Part shown: piece by piece, positions 36,255 to 45,678 of the stretch
Layout of the letters: every line of letters begins with the position of its first letter
Position numbering within the stretch: position 1 is the first letter of the stretch
Notes under the pieces: generated by a model
The model's database searches: none
Told to the model about the DNA's origin: nothing
Seen by the model: the letters and a program-made list of their open reading frames with translations, nothing else
Position numbers and translations under genes: made by a program
Source of the DNA: Microbacterium rhizomatis
GTDB taxonomy: Bacteria > Actinomycetota > Actinomycetes > Actinomycetales > Microbacteriaceae
Assembly (NCBI RefSeq): GCF_008710745.1
Contig: NZ_VYSA01000001.1
Location: 372,001-436,000 of the forward strand
Length of the DNA stretch: 64,000 bases
Direction: 5' to 3'

Positions 36255-37421
36255 GTGTCCTCCGTCCTGACTTCCGCCGCGCCGCTGCGCATCGGGCCCA
36301 TCGCGCTGGATGCGCCGGTGGTGCTCGCGCCGATGGCAGGCATCACGAATACGGCGTTTCGACGGCTCTGCCGCGAGTACGGCGCCGGCCTGTACGTGAG
36401 CGAGATGATCACGTCGCGCGCGCTCGTCGAGCGCAACGCCACGACGATGCGGCTCATCCGCCATCACGAGTCCGAGACCCCACGCTCGATCCAGCTCTAC
36501 GGCGTCGACCCGAAGACGATGTCCGAGGCCGTACGGATCCTGGTCGCCGAAGACCACGCCGATCACATCGACCTGAATTTCGGATGCCCGGTCCCCAAGG
36601 TCACGCGCAAGGGCGGCGGCGCCGCGCTGCCGTGGAAGCTCGGCCTGTTCCGCGAGATCGTCGAGGGCGCGGTGAAGGCCGCCGGCGAGGTCCCGCTCAC
36701 CGTGAAGATGCGCAAAGGCATCGACTCCGACCATCTCACCTACCTCGACGCGGGCCGGATCGCAGAGAATGCGGGCGTCGCATCCATCGCGCTGCACGCC
36801 CGCACCGCCTCGGAGTTCTACTCGGGAACGGCGGACTGGGCCGCGATCGCTTCTCTCAAGGACGCGGTGACGAGTGTGCCCGTTCTGGGCAACGGCGACA
36901 TCTGGGCCGCAGAGGACGCGGTGCGCATGATGTCCGAGACCGGTTGCGACGGTGTCGTCGTCGGCCGCGGGTGCCTCGGCCGGCCCTGGCTCTTCGGTGA
37001 TCTCGCGCGCGCGCTCGGTGGTCCCGGCGCCACGACAGCCGAACCTGTCGACGCCACACTGGGTTTCGTCGCGCGAGCCTTCCGGCGCCACGCCGAGCTC
37101 CTGGTCGAGTTCTTCGAGGACGAGGGGCGCGGCTGCCGCGACATCCGCAAGCACGTGGCGTGGTATTTCAAGGGATACCCGGTCGGGGGTGACACCCGTG
37201 CCGCTCTGGCGACCGCGTCGACTCTCGACGAGATCGACGAGCTCCTGGACACGCTCGACCTCGACGCGCCGTACCCCGGCGCCGCCGCCGAAGGTCAGCG
37301 GGGCCGCGCAGGTACCCCGAAGCGTCCCGCGCTTCCGGACGGGTGGCTCGCGTCGCGCGAGCTCGGCGCCGAAGCATCCGTCGCCCTCGCGGATGCGGAA
37401 CTGGACCACAGTGGCGGTTGA
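36255..37421 (+). CDS. dusB: tRNA-dihydrouridine synthase
   Basis: A 388-residue FMN enzyme that reduces uridine in the tRNA D-loop using NAD(P)H. VVLAPMAGITNTAFRRLCRE starts the TIM barrel. NFGCPVPKVTRKGGGAAL carries the catalytic Cys, and GNGDIWAAEDAVRMM and GVVVGRGCLGRPW bind FMN. The C-terminal helical domain recognises tRNA. The GTG at 36255 is preferred because of the -10 box just before it and the family's usual N-terminus. An in-frame extension far upstream lies antisense to the regulator and is not real. The dgt gene overlaps its end by 11 bases. Confidence 0.95.
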   Translation: MSSVLTSAAPLRIGPIALDAPVVLAPMAGITNTAFRRLCREYGAGLYVSEMITSRALVERNATTMRLIRHHESETPRSIQLYGVDPKTMSEAVRILVAEDHADHIDLNFGCPVPKVTRKGGGAALPWKLGLFREIVEGAVKAAGEVPLTVKMRKGIDSDHLTYLDAGRIAENAGVASIALHARTASEFYSGTADWAAIASLKDAVTSVPVLGNGDIWAAEDAVRMMSETGCDGVVVGRGCLGRPWLFGDLARALGGPGATTAEPVDATLGFVARAFRRHAELLVEFFEDEGRGCRDIRKHVAWYFKGYPVGGDTRAALATASTLDEIDELLDTLDLDAPYPGAAAEGQRGRAGTPKRPALPDGWLASRELGAEASVALADAELDHSGG

Positions 37422-38784
37422 GTCCTTCGCGGCGGTCGGGGTCTCTCAAGGCCGGCCGTCCGGCTACGACGAGATCGACGCCGCCCGCTTCCACCCCGAG
37501 CGCCATCGCTCCCAGCGCGACGATTTCGCGCGCGATCGCGCCCGCGTGCTGCACTCGGCCGCGCTGCGCCGCCTGGCCGCCAAGACCCAGGTGCTCAGTC
37601 CCGCGAGTCCCGCTGATTTCGCTCGCAACCGTCTCACCCACTCGCTCGAGGTCGCGCAGGTGGGCCGCGAACTCGCCACGACGCTGCGTCTGTCTCCCGA
37701 TGTCGTCGACACGGCGTGTCTGAGTCACGACCTCGGTCACCCGCCCTTCGGACACAACGGCGAACGAGCGCTGAACGACTGGGCGGAGGGCATCGGCGGT
37801 TTCGAGGGCAACGCCCAGACCCTGCGCATCCTCACCCGACTCGAGCCCAAGGTGGTCGACGAGGAGGGGCTGAGCTTCGGGCTCAACCTCACGAGGGCGA
37901 GCCTGGACGCGACCTGCAAGTATCCGTGGACGTCGGAGCATCCCGTTCCCGATCCGAGCGGCCGGCTCAAGTTCGGTGTCTACTCCGACGACGAGCCCGT
38001 CTTCCGATGGATGCGCGAAGGCGCTCCCGGTCGGGTCCGGTGCATCGAAGCGGAGGTCATGGACCTCTCGGATGACATCGCCTACTCCGTGCACGACTTC
38101 GAAGACGCGATCGTCAACGGCTACCTCGACCCGCGCCGGCTGTCGGATGTCAGGGAGCATTCCGCGCTCCTCAGCGCGATCCAGACGTGGGTGGGGTACG
38201 ACTTCACCCGCGATGACCTCGCCGACGCGTTCTACCGGCTGATCCGGATGCCGGAATGGATCCGCGCCTTCGACGGCAGCCGCTCCTCCCTGGCGATACT
38301 GAAGAATCTGACATCCGACCTCATCGGCAGGTTCGCACGTGCCGCCACCGCGGCCACCCGTGAGGCCTACGACACCCCGACGCTCACGCGCTATCGAGGC
38401 CAGGTGGTCGTGCCTCACGTGATCGCCGCCGAGATGGCGGTGCTCAAGGGCACGATCGGCGCGTTCGTCGTGTCGATCGAGGGGCGAAAGTCGCTCTACA
38501 AAGAGCAGCGGCGCGTTCTCAAGCGGCTCGCCAACGCGCTGTGGGAGGCGCCTGAACATCTCGACGTCGTGCATACCGCGGATTTCACGGCAGCCGATTC
38601 GGATGCCGCACGCCGACGTGTCATCGTCGATCAGGTCGCAAGCCTCACCGACCGCTCTGCGATCTCGTGGCATGGGCGCCTCGTCGGCGACCTCGATGTC
38701 GCCGAACTCGGGGTGTGGGTGCCGGGCGTCCGGCCCATCCCGCCGAGCACATACGCGCTGCCGGAACCGCTGGACGGCTTCTGA
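37411..38784 (+). CDS. dgt: Deoxyguanosinetriphosphate triphosphohydrolase-like protein
   Basis: A 457-residue HD-domain hydrolase that splits dNTPs to nucleosides and tripolyphosphate. RNRLTHSLEVAQVGRELA and the metal site CLSHDLGHPPFGHNGE are complete. EAEVMDLSDDIAYSVHDFED is a further family motif. The GTG overlaps the end of dusB. Its own stop overlaps the dnaG start (TGATG). The order dusB-dgt-dnaG links dNTP control with replication priming and is conserved in actinobacteria. dNTP specificity cannot be read from the sequence. Confidence 0.95.
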   Translation: MAVESFAAVGVSQGRPSGYDEIDAARFHPERHRSQRDDFARDRARVLHSAALRRLAAKTQVLSPASPADFARNRLTHSLEVAQVGRELATTLRLSPDVVDTACLSHDLGHPPFGHNGERALNDWAEGIGGFEGNAQTLRILTRLEPKVVDEEGLSFGLNLTRASLDATCKYPWTSEHPVPDPSGRLKFGVYSDDEPVFRWMREGAPGRVRCIEAEVMDLSDDIAYSVHDFEDAIVNGYLDPRRLSDVREHSALLSAIQTWVGYDFTRDDLADAFYRLIRMPEWIRAFDGSRSSLAILKNLTSDLIGRFARAATAATREAYDTPTLTRYRGQVVVPHVIAAEMAVLKGTIGAFVVSIEGRKSLYKEQRRVLKRLANALWEAPEHLDVVHTADFTAADSDAARRRVIVDQVASLTDRSAISWHGRLVGDLDVAELGVWVPGVRPIPPSTYALPEPLDGF

Positions 38785-40643
38785 TGCCGCGGATCCTGCA
38801 GGCGGACGTCGACGAAGTGAAGTCGCGCACGAACATCGCCGACATCATCGGGGAGCGGGTGGCGCTCAAGAGCGCAGGCGTCGGCTCGCTCAAGGGTCTC
38901 TGCCCGTTCCACGACGAGCGCAGCCCGAGCTTCACCGTGCGCCCGCAGGTCGGCTTCTACCACTGCTTCGGCTGCGGCGAATCCGGCGACGTGTACTCGT
39001 TCCTGCGCAATCTCGATCACCTCTCCTTCACGGAGGCGGTCGAGCGACTGGCCGCCCGCATCGGTTTCACGCTGCACTACGAGGATGGGGGCCCGGCGCC
39101 CGAGACGGCGGGGCGGACGCGGCTGTATGCGGCGAACGCGGCGGCTGCCGAGCACTTCCGCGCGCAGCTGCTCGCCCCCGACGCGGATGCCGCCCGCCGC
39201 TTCCTGGGCGAGCGCGGGTTCGATGCCGGTGCCGCGGCGCACTTCGGCGTGGGGTACGCGCCGAAAGGCTGGTCCGGGCTCATGGACGCCCTGATCGGCC
39301 AGGGATTCACGAGGGAGGAGCTGACCACGGCAGGCCTCGTGTCCCAGGGGCAGCGGGGCGTGTACGACCGCTTCCGCGGACGGCTCGTGTGGCCGATCCG
39401 CGACGTCACCGGCCAGGTTCTCGGGTTCGGCGCGCGACGGCTCTACGACGACGACAACGGCCCGAAGTATCTCAACACGCCCGAGACCCCGATCTACAAG
39501 AAGGCGCAGGTGCTCTACGGGCTCGACCTCGCCAAGCGCGAGATCTCGCGCGAGCACAGGGTCGTCGTGGTAGAGGGGTACACCGACGTGATGGCGTGCC
39601 ACCTGGCCGGGGTCACGACGGCGATCGCGACGTGCGGCACAGCCTTCGGATCCGACCACATCACCGTGCTCCGACGAGTCATGGGCGATGACACCGCCGC
39701 GGGGGAGGTGATCTTCACGTTCGACCCGGACGCTGCGGGGCAGAAGGCGGCGCTGCGCGCGTTCGCCGACGAGAAGCGCTTCGCCGCGCAGACCTACGTC
39801 GCCGTCGCCCCCGGTGGACTCGACCCGTGCGACCTGCGCCTGCACCGCGGCGACGGCGCCGTGCGAGCTCTCATGGACGCCAAAGCCCCCATGTTCGAGT
39901 TCGTCATCGACCAGCGCCTGGCCGGGTTCGACCTCGCCACCGTCGAGGGGCGGGCGGGAGCCTTGCGCGCCGCCGCACCCATCGTCGCCGATATCCGCGA
40001 TCCGGCGTTGCGACCCGGCTACACCCGGGTGCTCGCCCGCCGGCTCGGCCTGGACCTGCCCGAGGTCGAGCGCGCCGTTGAGCGTGCCGCGCGCACCGGC
40101 TCGACCTCGACCTCGCCCTCGACGCCGCGAGGGGCGGCCGGCGCGCCCAGCGCGTCCGAGGGAACGACCGATCCCGCGTTGCGCGTCACGATCGCATCGC
40201 TTCCCCGTTCGGCCGACATCGAGCGTCAGACGCTGATGGGGTTCCTTCAATTCGGCCATCGATTGGATGCCGAGCTCGTCGCGCGCGCGCTCGCGCTCCC
40301 CTTCCAGCATCCGGCGCTCGAGGCCGTCCGCCAGAGTTTGGTCGGGGCCGACATGTCGCGCGCGGGGTGGGCCGTCGAAGCCGTCACGTCGGTGCGGGAG
40401 CCGTACCGGACGCTGGCGGCCGAACTGCTCACGGGGGAGTTCCCGGCGCGCGACGATGCCCATGCGGTGGCGTCTGCGACCGATCTCGCGCGACGTATCG
40501 TCGCTCGAGGGCTCGATCGTGAGAAGGCCGAGCTGCGGGGGGCGATCCAGCGCGTGTCGCCGGATTCCGCAGAGGGACGCGCCCTCAACGTGCGGCTGCG
40601 CGACCTCGAGACCGAGCGGCGCCGGTTCGTCGGCGACGTGTAG
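38784..40643 (+). CDS. dnaG: DNA primase
   Basis: A 619-residue primase. The N-terminal CHC2 zinc finger has [12 protein letters not shown] and [12 protein letters not shown]. The catalytic core has [19 protein letters not shown], the TOPRIM motif [11 protein letters not shown] and the acidic FTFDPDAAG. The C-terminal domain that binds DnaB helicase is shorter and less conserved, preceded by a Ser/Thr/Ala-rich linker near residues 435-465. The length is in the usual actinobacterial range. The ATG overlaps the dgt stop. Confidence 0.97.
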   Translation: MPRILQADVDEVKSRTNIADIIGERVALKSAGVGSLKGLCPFHDERSPSFTVRPQVGFYHCFGCGESGDVYSFLRNLDHLSFTEAVERLAARIGFTLHYEDGGPAPETAGRTRLYAANAAAAEHFRAQLLAPDADAARRFLGERGFDAGAAAHFGVGYAPKGWSGLMDALIGQGFTREELTTAGLVSQGQRGVYDRFRGRLVWPIRDVTGQVLGFGARRLYDDDNGPKYLNTPETPIYKKAQVLYGLDLAKREISREHRVVVVEGYTDVMACHLAGVTTAIATCGTAFGSDHITVLRRVMGDDTAAGEVIFTFDPDAAGQKAALRAFADEKRFAAQTYVAVAPGGLDPCDLRLHRGDGAVRALMDAKAPMFEFVIDQRLAGFDLATVEGRAGALRAAAPIVADIRDPALRPGYTRVLARRLGLDLPEVERAVERAARTGSTSTSPSTPRGAAGAPSASEGTTDPALRVTIASLPRSADIERQTLMGFLQFGHRLDAELVARALALPFQHPALEAVRQSLVGADMSRAGWAVEAVTSVREPYRTLAAELLTGEFPARDDAHAVASATDLARRIVARGLDREKAELRGAIQRVSPDSAEGRALNVRLRDLETERRRFVGDV

Positions 40644-40681
40644 CGCTGGCGCGCGCGCCGCACACACGGCAGGATGAGGGA

Positions 40682-41473
40682 ATGCCGAACCGACCGGACG
40701 ATGCCGTCGCGATCCGCTGCATCGATCTCTCGGTCGCCCGTGCGTCAGCGCGGTCCGGCGGCAGCTCACGCGTTGTGGACGGTGTCTCGTTCGATCTGCT
40801 GCGCGCCGCGTCGCTCGCCGTGATGGGCCCGACAGGAGCCGGCAAGTCCAGCCTCGCTGCGGTGCTCGCCGGTGCGGACGAGACCGGCTTGGCTGTCGTC
40901 GGCGGCACGGCCGAGGTGGAGGGCATCGCTGTCCGGCGGCCCGGTCGGGCCCACCGCACGCTGACATACGTCGTGGGCTACATGCCCCAGGGCGCCGGAG
41001 CGCGGTTGCCCGCTCGGCTGACCGTCGCCGAGGTGATCGCCGAGCCGATCACGAGCCGCGACCGCCGAGTGAACGCCCGGGCTCTGGCCGTGCGCGTGGC
41101 GACTTTGCTCGACGAGCTGCAGCTGCCCCTCGGGGCTTCGGCCAAGTATCCGTATGAACTCAGCGCCGGCATGCGACAGCGGGTCGCCCTCGCCCGCGCG
41201 CTCGTGCTCCAGCCGCGCATTCTGATCGCCGACGAACCGTTCGCGAACCTTGACGTCGAAGTACGGCAGGCTGCGCGGGATGCGATCATCCGGCGTCGCG
41301 AGGCGCACGCCATGTCGTCTCTCGTCGTGACGAATGAGCCCGATGTCGCGAACGATCTCAGCGCGGCGGTCCTCGTGATCCGGGGCGGTCACGCGATCGC
41401 GTACGGTTCGGGTCCGGATGATCTGCTGTGGACGCCGAGTGTCGCGCCGGAACATCGCATGATGGCTTCCTGA
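40682..41473 (+). CDS. ABC transporter ATP-binding protein without partner
   Basis: A 263-residue ATPase. Walker A is GPTGAGKSS, the signature [21 protein letters not shown] and Walker [15 protein letters not shown]. The usual H-loop position reads [13 protein letters not shown], with Asn in place of His. The domain resembles ATPases of peptide or nickel importers. No permease or binding protein lies beside it. The gene is separated from dnaG by 38 bp and could be transcribed with it. The substrate is unknown. Confidence 0.85.
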   Translation: MPNRPDDAVAIRCIDLSVARASARSGGSSRVVDGVSFDLLRAASLAVMGPTGAGKSSLAAVLAGADETGLAVVGGTAEVEGIAVRRPGRAHRTLTYVVGYMPQGAGARLPARLTVAEVIAEPITSRDRRVNARALAVRVATLLDELQLPLGASAKYPYELSAGMRQRVALARALVLQPRILIADEPFANLDVEVRQAARDAIIRRREAHAMSSLVVTNEPDVANDLSAAVLVIRGGHAIAYGSGPDDLLWTPSVAPEHRMMAS

Positions 41474-41555
41474 TCTCGAACCGACGCCGCCGCGATTCAC
41501 GAGCACGCCCGCCGGTTTGCTAAGCTATTCGAGTTGCCCGCGCAGGCGGGCGCAT

Positions 41556-41628
41556 TCCTCGGTAGCTCAATTGGCAGAGCAGCCGGCTGTTAACCGGCAG
41601 GTTCTTGGTTCGAGTCCAAGCCGGGGAG
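41556..41628 (+). tRNA. tRNA-Asn (GTT)
   Basis: A complete 73-base cloverleaf. The acceptor arms are TCCTCGG and CCGGGGA (one G-T pair), the anticodon loop CTGTTAA places GTT at 41589-41591, the T-arm loop is TTCGAGT, and the discriminator base is G. CCA is not encoded. A TAAGCT box about 30 bases upstream may be its promoter. Confidence 0.97.
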
Positions 41629-41629
41629 C

Positions 41630-41661
41630 GAACGGCCCCGGACTCCACTCCGGGGCCGTTC
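41630..41661 (+). terminator. Terminator after tRNA-Asn
   Basis: A 13-bp perfect stem GAACGGCCCCGGA/TCCGGGGCCGTTC with the loop CTCCAC is followed by TTCATTT. It probably also ends the convergent def transcript. Confidence 0.9.
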
Positions 41662-41683
41662 TTCATTTGACTGCCGGTTCTGC

Positions 41684-42250
41684 TCAGGCGTCGATGTCGT
41701 CGACACCGGGAGTCCACGATGACCCTGGCCGACCCCATCCGCGTTTGCGGGCGATCTTCTGCACGGTCTTCCAGTCGCTGTCATCGAGGCGATCGATGTA
41801 GATCACGCCATCGAGATGGTCGAATTCGTGCTGCAGGATCCTTGCTCGCCAACCGTCGACCTCGATGCGCACCTCGGCGCCGTCGAGATCGGTTCCGGTG
41901 ACGACGGCCCGCTCCGAGCGCCTGAGCGGGAACCGCTCGCCGGGAAACGACAGGCACCCCTCCGACTCGTCGTCGGGGTCTGGAGCGCCCGGCACGAGCG
42001 GGTGCATCCAGAGCTCGGGGTTGATCACGACGCCGCGCCAGGGGAGTCCCTCATCGTCGTTGTAGCTGTAGGTGAAGATGCGGAGTCCCACTCCCACCTG
42101 CGGTGCGGCCAGGCCGACGCCGGGGGCGGCATCCATCGTCTCGAACATGTCGGCGACAAGCTGACGAATCTCGTCCGTCACCTCCTCCACCGCGGCAGCG
42201 GGAGCGTGCAGGACAGGGTCACCAACGATGCGAATCGGCAGAACGGCCAC
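41684..42250 (-). CDS. def: Peptide deformylase
   Basis: A 188-residue metalloenzyme that removes the formyl group from nascent proteins. All three metal motifs are present: GVGLAAPQVG, EGCLSFPG (the Cys ligand) and HEFDHLDG (two His ligands and the catalytic Glu). The C-terminal tail of about 25 residues is longer than the core, as is common in actinobacterial PDFs. The GTG at 42248-42250 lies 6 bases after a TAGGCT box. A divergent DMT-type gene starts 42 bp away. Confidence 0.97.
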   Translation of the reverse strand: MAVLPIRIVGDPVLHAPAAAVEEVTDEIRQLVADMFETMDAAPGVGLAAPQVGVGLRIFTYSYNDDEGLPWRGVVINPELWMHPLVPGAPDPDDESEGCLSFPGERFPLRRSERAVVTGTDLDGAEVRIEVDGWRARILQHEFDHLDGVIYIDRLDDSDWKTVQKIARKRGWGRPGSSWTPGVDDIDA

Positions 42251-42256
42251 GCCTTG

Positions 42257-42262
42257 AGCCTA
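42257..42262 (-). promoter_or_regulatory. -10 box of def
   Basis: TAGGCT on the minus strand ends 6 bases before the GTG. It lies back to back with the box of the divergent transporter gene. Confidence 0.65.
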
Positions 42263-42280
42263 GCGAGGCATCCGTGCGAT

Positions 42281-42286
42281 TAGGGT
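42281..42286 (+). promoter_or_regulatory. -10 box of the DMT-type transporter
   Basis: TAGGGT ends 6 bases before the GTG start, the mirror image of the def arrangement. Confidence 0.55.
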
Positions 42287-42292
42287 CGAGGG

Positions 42293-43369
42293 GTGCCCCT
42301 TGCCGGAGCTTCGCTCAACGATGTCACCGATCATCTGGTCGGCGTCTTTCGCGACCCTGCGATCCTGATCGGCATCCCTCTGGCCCTCCTCGGGGCGGTG
42401 TTCATGTCGGTAGGGGCGCAGTACCAGCACCGCGGTGTCATGAAGGTCGAGCGGCTGTCGAAGCAGGCCGGTACCTCAGGCTTGACCGGCGGTCAGCTGC
42501 TGGCCCTTCTCAAGCGACCGTCCTGGGTGATCGGCACGGTGCTGCTCGGCCTCGCGATCGTCTGCCAGCTCAGCGCGCTCGCCTTCGCGCCTCTCATCCT
42601 CGTCCAGCCGTTGGGCGTGATCGCGCTGGTCATCACCACGCTGCTGAACGCTCGCGTTTCGGGCGTCAGACCTACGCGGCGCTCGATCGTGGCCATCGCG
42701 GCGTGCGTGGGCGGCATCTTCATCTTCGTCACGATCGCTGCGCTGTTCGCAGAGGAGCACCCGATCACGCAGGAGCAGCTCATCACCATCCTGCTCATCC
42801 TGGCCGTGGTCATCGTGATCTTCGCCGGTCTCTGGATCTGGCTGCGCAAGCGGACGCAGGCCCTGTTCTACATCATGGCGGCCGGCGTCATCTACGGATT
42901 CGTCGCGACGCTGGCCAAGGTCGTCATCAAGCGGATTCAAGCCGGCGACTTCGAGTGGCTCACGCTGACGTGTCTCGTCGCCCTGCTGGCGGCGGTCGCT
43001 GTCGGCGCCTACTTCGTGCAGACGGCGTACTCCGCCGGGCCGCCGGACCTCGTGATCGCCGGCCTCACTGTCGTCGACCCGATCGTCGCCGTGCTGATCG
43101 GCCTCCTCGTACTGGGCGAGGCGTCAGGCGCGCCGCTGTGGGCATACCTCGGGTTCGTGGCAGCCGGCGCCCTCGCCGTCTGGGGCGTCGTCCAGCTGGC
43201 GCGCTTCCATCCGCAGGTCGTGGCCAGCCACAGCCAGGAGGTGCCGATCGGCCGGGGGAGTGACAGGACCTCCGAGACTGCGCAGAGGCCGGGTGAGGCT
43301 CGGGTGAACGAGGTCGTCGCGAAGGTCTGGCGTGGCCCGGAAGCAGACGATCCGCCGCGCCGGGGCTGA
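42293..43369 (+). CDS. DMT-superfamily transporter (EamA-like)
   Basis: A 358-residue membrane protein with about nine to ten helices in two related halves and a hydrophilic tail of about 60 residues. The first half has AVFMSVGAQYQHRGVMKV and LILVQPLGVIALVITTLL. The second has VIYGFVATLAKVVIKR and LVIAGLTVVDPIVAVLIGLLVLGEA. This is the drug/metabolite transporter pattern. Substrate and direction are unknown. A tRNA gene follows 35 bp after its stop. Confidence 0.82.
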   Translation: MPLAGASLNDVTDHLVGVFRDPAILIGIPLALLGAVFMSVGAQYQHRGVMKVERLSKQAGTSGLTGGQLLALLKRPSWVIGTVLLGLAIVCQLSALAFAPLILVQPLGVIALVITTLLNARVSGVRPTRRSIVAIAACVGGIFIFVTIAALFAEEHPITQEQLITILLILAVVIVIFAGLWIWLRKRTQALFYIMAAGVIYGFVATLAKVVIKRIQAGDFEWLTLTCLVALLAAVAVGAYFVQTAYSAGPPDLVIAGLTVVDPIVAVLIGLLVLGEASGAPLWAYLGFVAAGALAVWGVVQLARFHPQVVASHSQEVPIGRGSDRTSETAQRPGEARVNEVVAKVWRGPEADDPPRRG

Positions 43370-43404
43370 GCCACTGTCGCGTCACCGGTAGGCTCGAAGG
43401 TCGA

Positions 43405-43478
43405 GGGGCGGTGGCCAAGCTGGTTAAGGCAGCGGGCTCATAACCCGACGACCGCGGGTTCAAGTCCCGCCCGCCCTA
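43405..43478 (+). tRNA. tRNA-Met (CAT), elongator type
   Basis: A 74-base cloverleaf. The acceptor arms are GGGGCGG and CCGCCCT (first pair G-T), the anticodon loop contains CTCATAA with CAT, and the T-loop is TTCAAGT. The first pair is matched, unlike the unpaired first position of bacterial initiator tRNA, so elongator Met is preferred. A tRNA-Ile2 with a modified CAT anticodon cannot be ruled out. A DUF262 gene ends 6 bases beyond it on the other strand. Confidence 0.93.
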
Positions 43479-43483
43479 CCGAG

Positions 43484-45493
43484 TCAGTTCATCGCCGCGC
43501 CGATGTACGAGTACTTGACGAAGACCTCCGGCGCGATGCCGGCCTCGTCCAGCACTCCCTGTACGGCGGTCAGCATGTACTTCGAGTCCCAGCCCATGTA
43601 GAGGTAGTGCTCGTCATCGATCACGTCCCACTGCCCGCCCCACGCACGTGCAGGGAAGATCGGCCCGCCGTGACGAGCGCTGAAGGTCACCACGGCATCG
43701 CGTGAGTCGGACCAGAGGCGCTTGAAGATGCGATTGAACAAGTACCGCACATCGTGCACCTCCCAGTGCTCACCGCGATACTCGACGTACTCCCACTCTC
43801 GCTCCCACCCCGGCGGCCAGCCGCGGCGTCGCTTCGCGTCGAGTACAGGCGTCAGTCCGTCGTCGTCGATCAGGATCGTCTCGGGGCGGCGCCAGATCTC
43901 CAGAATCCGGCCGGTGAGCTCCGCGGTCCGTGCGCTGATCATGGTGGTGCCCCAGGCGGATGCTGCGCCCACCGCCCTGGTGAGGTCGATGCCGCTGCGG
44001 GCATATACCGAGCGTTTGTCGGGGAACGACGCGCCGAAGACGCGCTCGGCCAGGTGCTGCTCGAGGAGTGCCAGGTTGCCGAGGGACGCGGCGAGGGCGC
44101 GATGGCTGTTCTGCTCATCCTCGGTGAATTCCGACCACGTGCGCACACCGTCGCCGGTCCAGTCGTCGCCGGGTGCGAGGGGGAAGATGTACTCCACCTC
44201 CAGGCCGTCGAGGGGATCGACGCCCGAAAGGCGGCCGAGCACATACGAGGCGTAAGGGAGATCGCTGTACTTCAGCGCGACGCGCACGCGCTCGTCGGAG
44301 GGCATGATCCTGGAGATGGCGTGCGTCAAGCTCTCCGGCCCGGTCTCACGGGCACGACAGAGCCGGGCCACGAGTCTGTCGTTCCCGATCCCGACGATCG
44401 TCCTGCGCAGCAGGAGCGCCTGCACATTCTCGAGCAGCTCGATGGTGGGGGTGCGATCGGCCTGGCCGGTGAGGAAATCGTTGTACGCCCTCATCACCAG
44501 CGGGTACATTCCCCGTCCGAAGGTGTTGGCGTATCCGAGCTGCCGCGAGATCTCCGCGTCGGGCTCCTGAGCCGGATCGAGGAGAACCCGGTAGACCTCC
44601 GCGTACGCGCGCCATTCGGCGGCGCGGTCACGCAGACTCGCGACGTCCAGTCGCGGGAAGCGCTGTCGGAAGGCGTCGTACACCCCTCGCTCGCCCGCGA
44701 CCGTGACTTCGCGCCCGGACGTCATGATGAGGAAGTGGCGCCAGAAACTTCCGATCTGCTCGCCCGTCGCCCGTTCGATCGGCAGCCAGTACTGCTCTTC
44801 GATCTCGGTCTGCTCCGTGTGTGACAGCCCCATGAGGATGTAGTTGTGGATCAGCTCGTGATCGCGCAGCGGCTCACCTGTGGAGTTCAGGCTCTCGAAG
44901 ATCTGCTGCGCGTTCGCGCCCGCACCGAGGGTGATCGACACGTGCTCGAGCTTCTGGATGCCGCGCCAGATCGTCGGCGCCTCGTCGGGCGCCACCTGGC
45001 TTCGGAAGAATGCGTAGTTGTCGTCGAACCGCGACTCGCGCTGTGCATCTTCGGGGGAGCGGCGGTCGAGGACGACGCTCTCGAACACGTCTGCCCATTC
45101 GCGGTGCGGTCGCAGCTTGGTGTGAGAGGGATCGGACGCGGACACCAGGACGCGTTGCAGTTCTGCGGCCAGCTCCGGATCGGAATCGCCGATCGAGTGG
45201 TGCAGCGCGGCGACGAGGAGCATGAGCGTGGTGATCCGCTGCTGACCATCGATCAGAACGAGCTCTGAGACTCCCGCGCCTGCAGTCTGGGTGGAGAGGA
45301 TCGATCCGATGAAGTGCATGGTGCGTTCATCGCCGTCGGCGACGGCGCGGACGTCGGCGAGCAGCTGTTCGCAACCGCCGATGTCCCAGCGATACTGGCG
45401 CTGGTAGACGGGGACCATGATCGTGGTCTCGGCGGATGACAGCCAGGCGATGGTGTTCACCGCGACGGCATCGACGTTGGTCGCACTTCCCAT
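43484..45493 (-). CDS. DUF262/DUF1524 protein, GmrSD-like type IV restriction candidate
   Basis: A 669-residue fused protein. The N-terminal DUF262 (ParB-like NTPase) part has VPVYQRQYRWD (27-37) and VLIDGQQRITTL (79-90), both intact. The DUF1524 part should carry an HNH nuclease motif with E-H-I-F/L-P, but it reads EYIFP (434-438), so the catalytic His is Tyr435; NSHRALAASLGNLALLEQH matches the next conserved block. A C-terminal extension of about 100 residues is not recognised. GmrSD-type enzymes cleave modified phage DNA. Here the nuclease may be inactive, or may use another residue. It lies against a tRNA gene, a frequent site for acquired genes. Confidence 0.88.
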   Translation of the reverse strand: MGSATNVDAVAVNTIAWLSSAETTIMVPVYQRQYRWDIGGCEQLLADVRAVADGDERTMHFIGSILSTQTAGAGVSELVLIDGQQRITTLMLLVAALHHSIGDSDPELAAELQRVLVSASDPSHTKLRPHREWADVFESVVLDRRSPEDAQRESRFDDNYAFFRSQVAPDEAPTIWRGIQKLEHVSITLGAGANAQQIFESLNSTGEPLRDHELIHNYILMGLSHTEQTEIEEQYWLPIERATGEQIGSFWRHFLIMTSGREVTVAGERGVYDAFRQRFPRLDVASLRDRAAEWRAYAEVYRVLLDPAQEPDAEISRQLGYANTFGRGMYPLVMRAYNDFLTGQADRTPTIELLENVQALLLRRTIVGIGNDRLVARLCRARETGPESLTHAISRIMPSDERVRVALKYSDLPYASYVLGRLSGVDPLDGLEVEYIFPLAPGDDWTGDGVRTWSEFTEDEQNSHRALAASLGNLALLEQHLAERVFGASFPDKRSVYARSGIDLTRAVGAASAWGTTMISARTAELTGRILEIWRRPETILIDDDGLTPVLDAKRRRGWPPGWEREWEYVEYRGEHWEVHDVRYLFNRIFKRLWSDSRDAVVTFSARHGGPIFPARAWGGQWDVIDDEHYLYMGWDSKYMLTAVQGVLDEAGIAPEVFVKYSYIGAAMN

Positions 45494-45615
45494 GATCTCG
45501 TCTCACTCGGGTCCTCCTGCAAGCCTCTCGGCGCGCACTCACCTACCCTATGCGGGCCGACGCGGGTGCCGATTATTCACGGTCGAGCCCTCGGGGGCCG
45601 CGCAGACCCCGGATG

Positions 45616-45628
45616 TAGGCTTGCCTAA
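45616..45628. promoter_or_regulatory. Possible iron-box-like palindrome
   Basis: TAGGCTTGCCTAA resembles part of the IdeR/DtxR consensus TTAGGTTAGSCTAACCTAA. About 11 of 19 positions match when the whole box is aligned, and the left end fails. It lies about 50 bases before the oxygenase start. Confidence 0.3.
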
Positions 45629-45678
45629 GTTGGGCCTGTTAAAACGTGCTGGCCCCCGACGAAAGGCCGATCCACCTC

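Noticed and set aside
38631..40967. A 778-residue minus-strand frame opposite dnaG
   Set aside because: It is antisense to dnaG, whose motifs are complete, and is Arg/His-rich without any motif.
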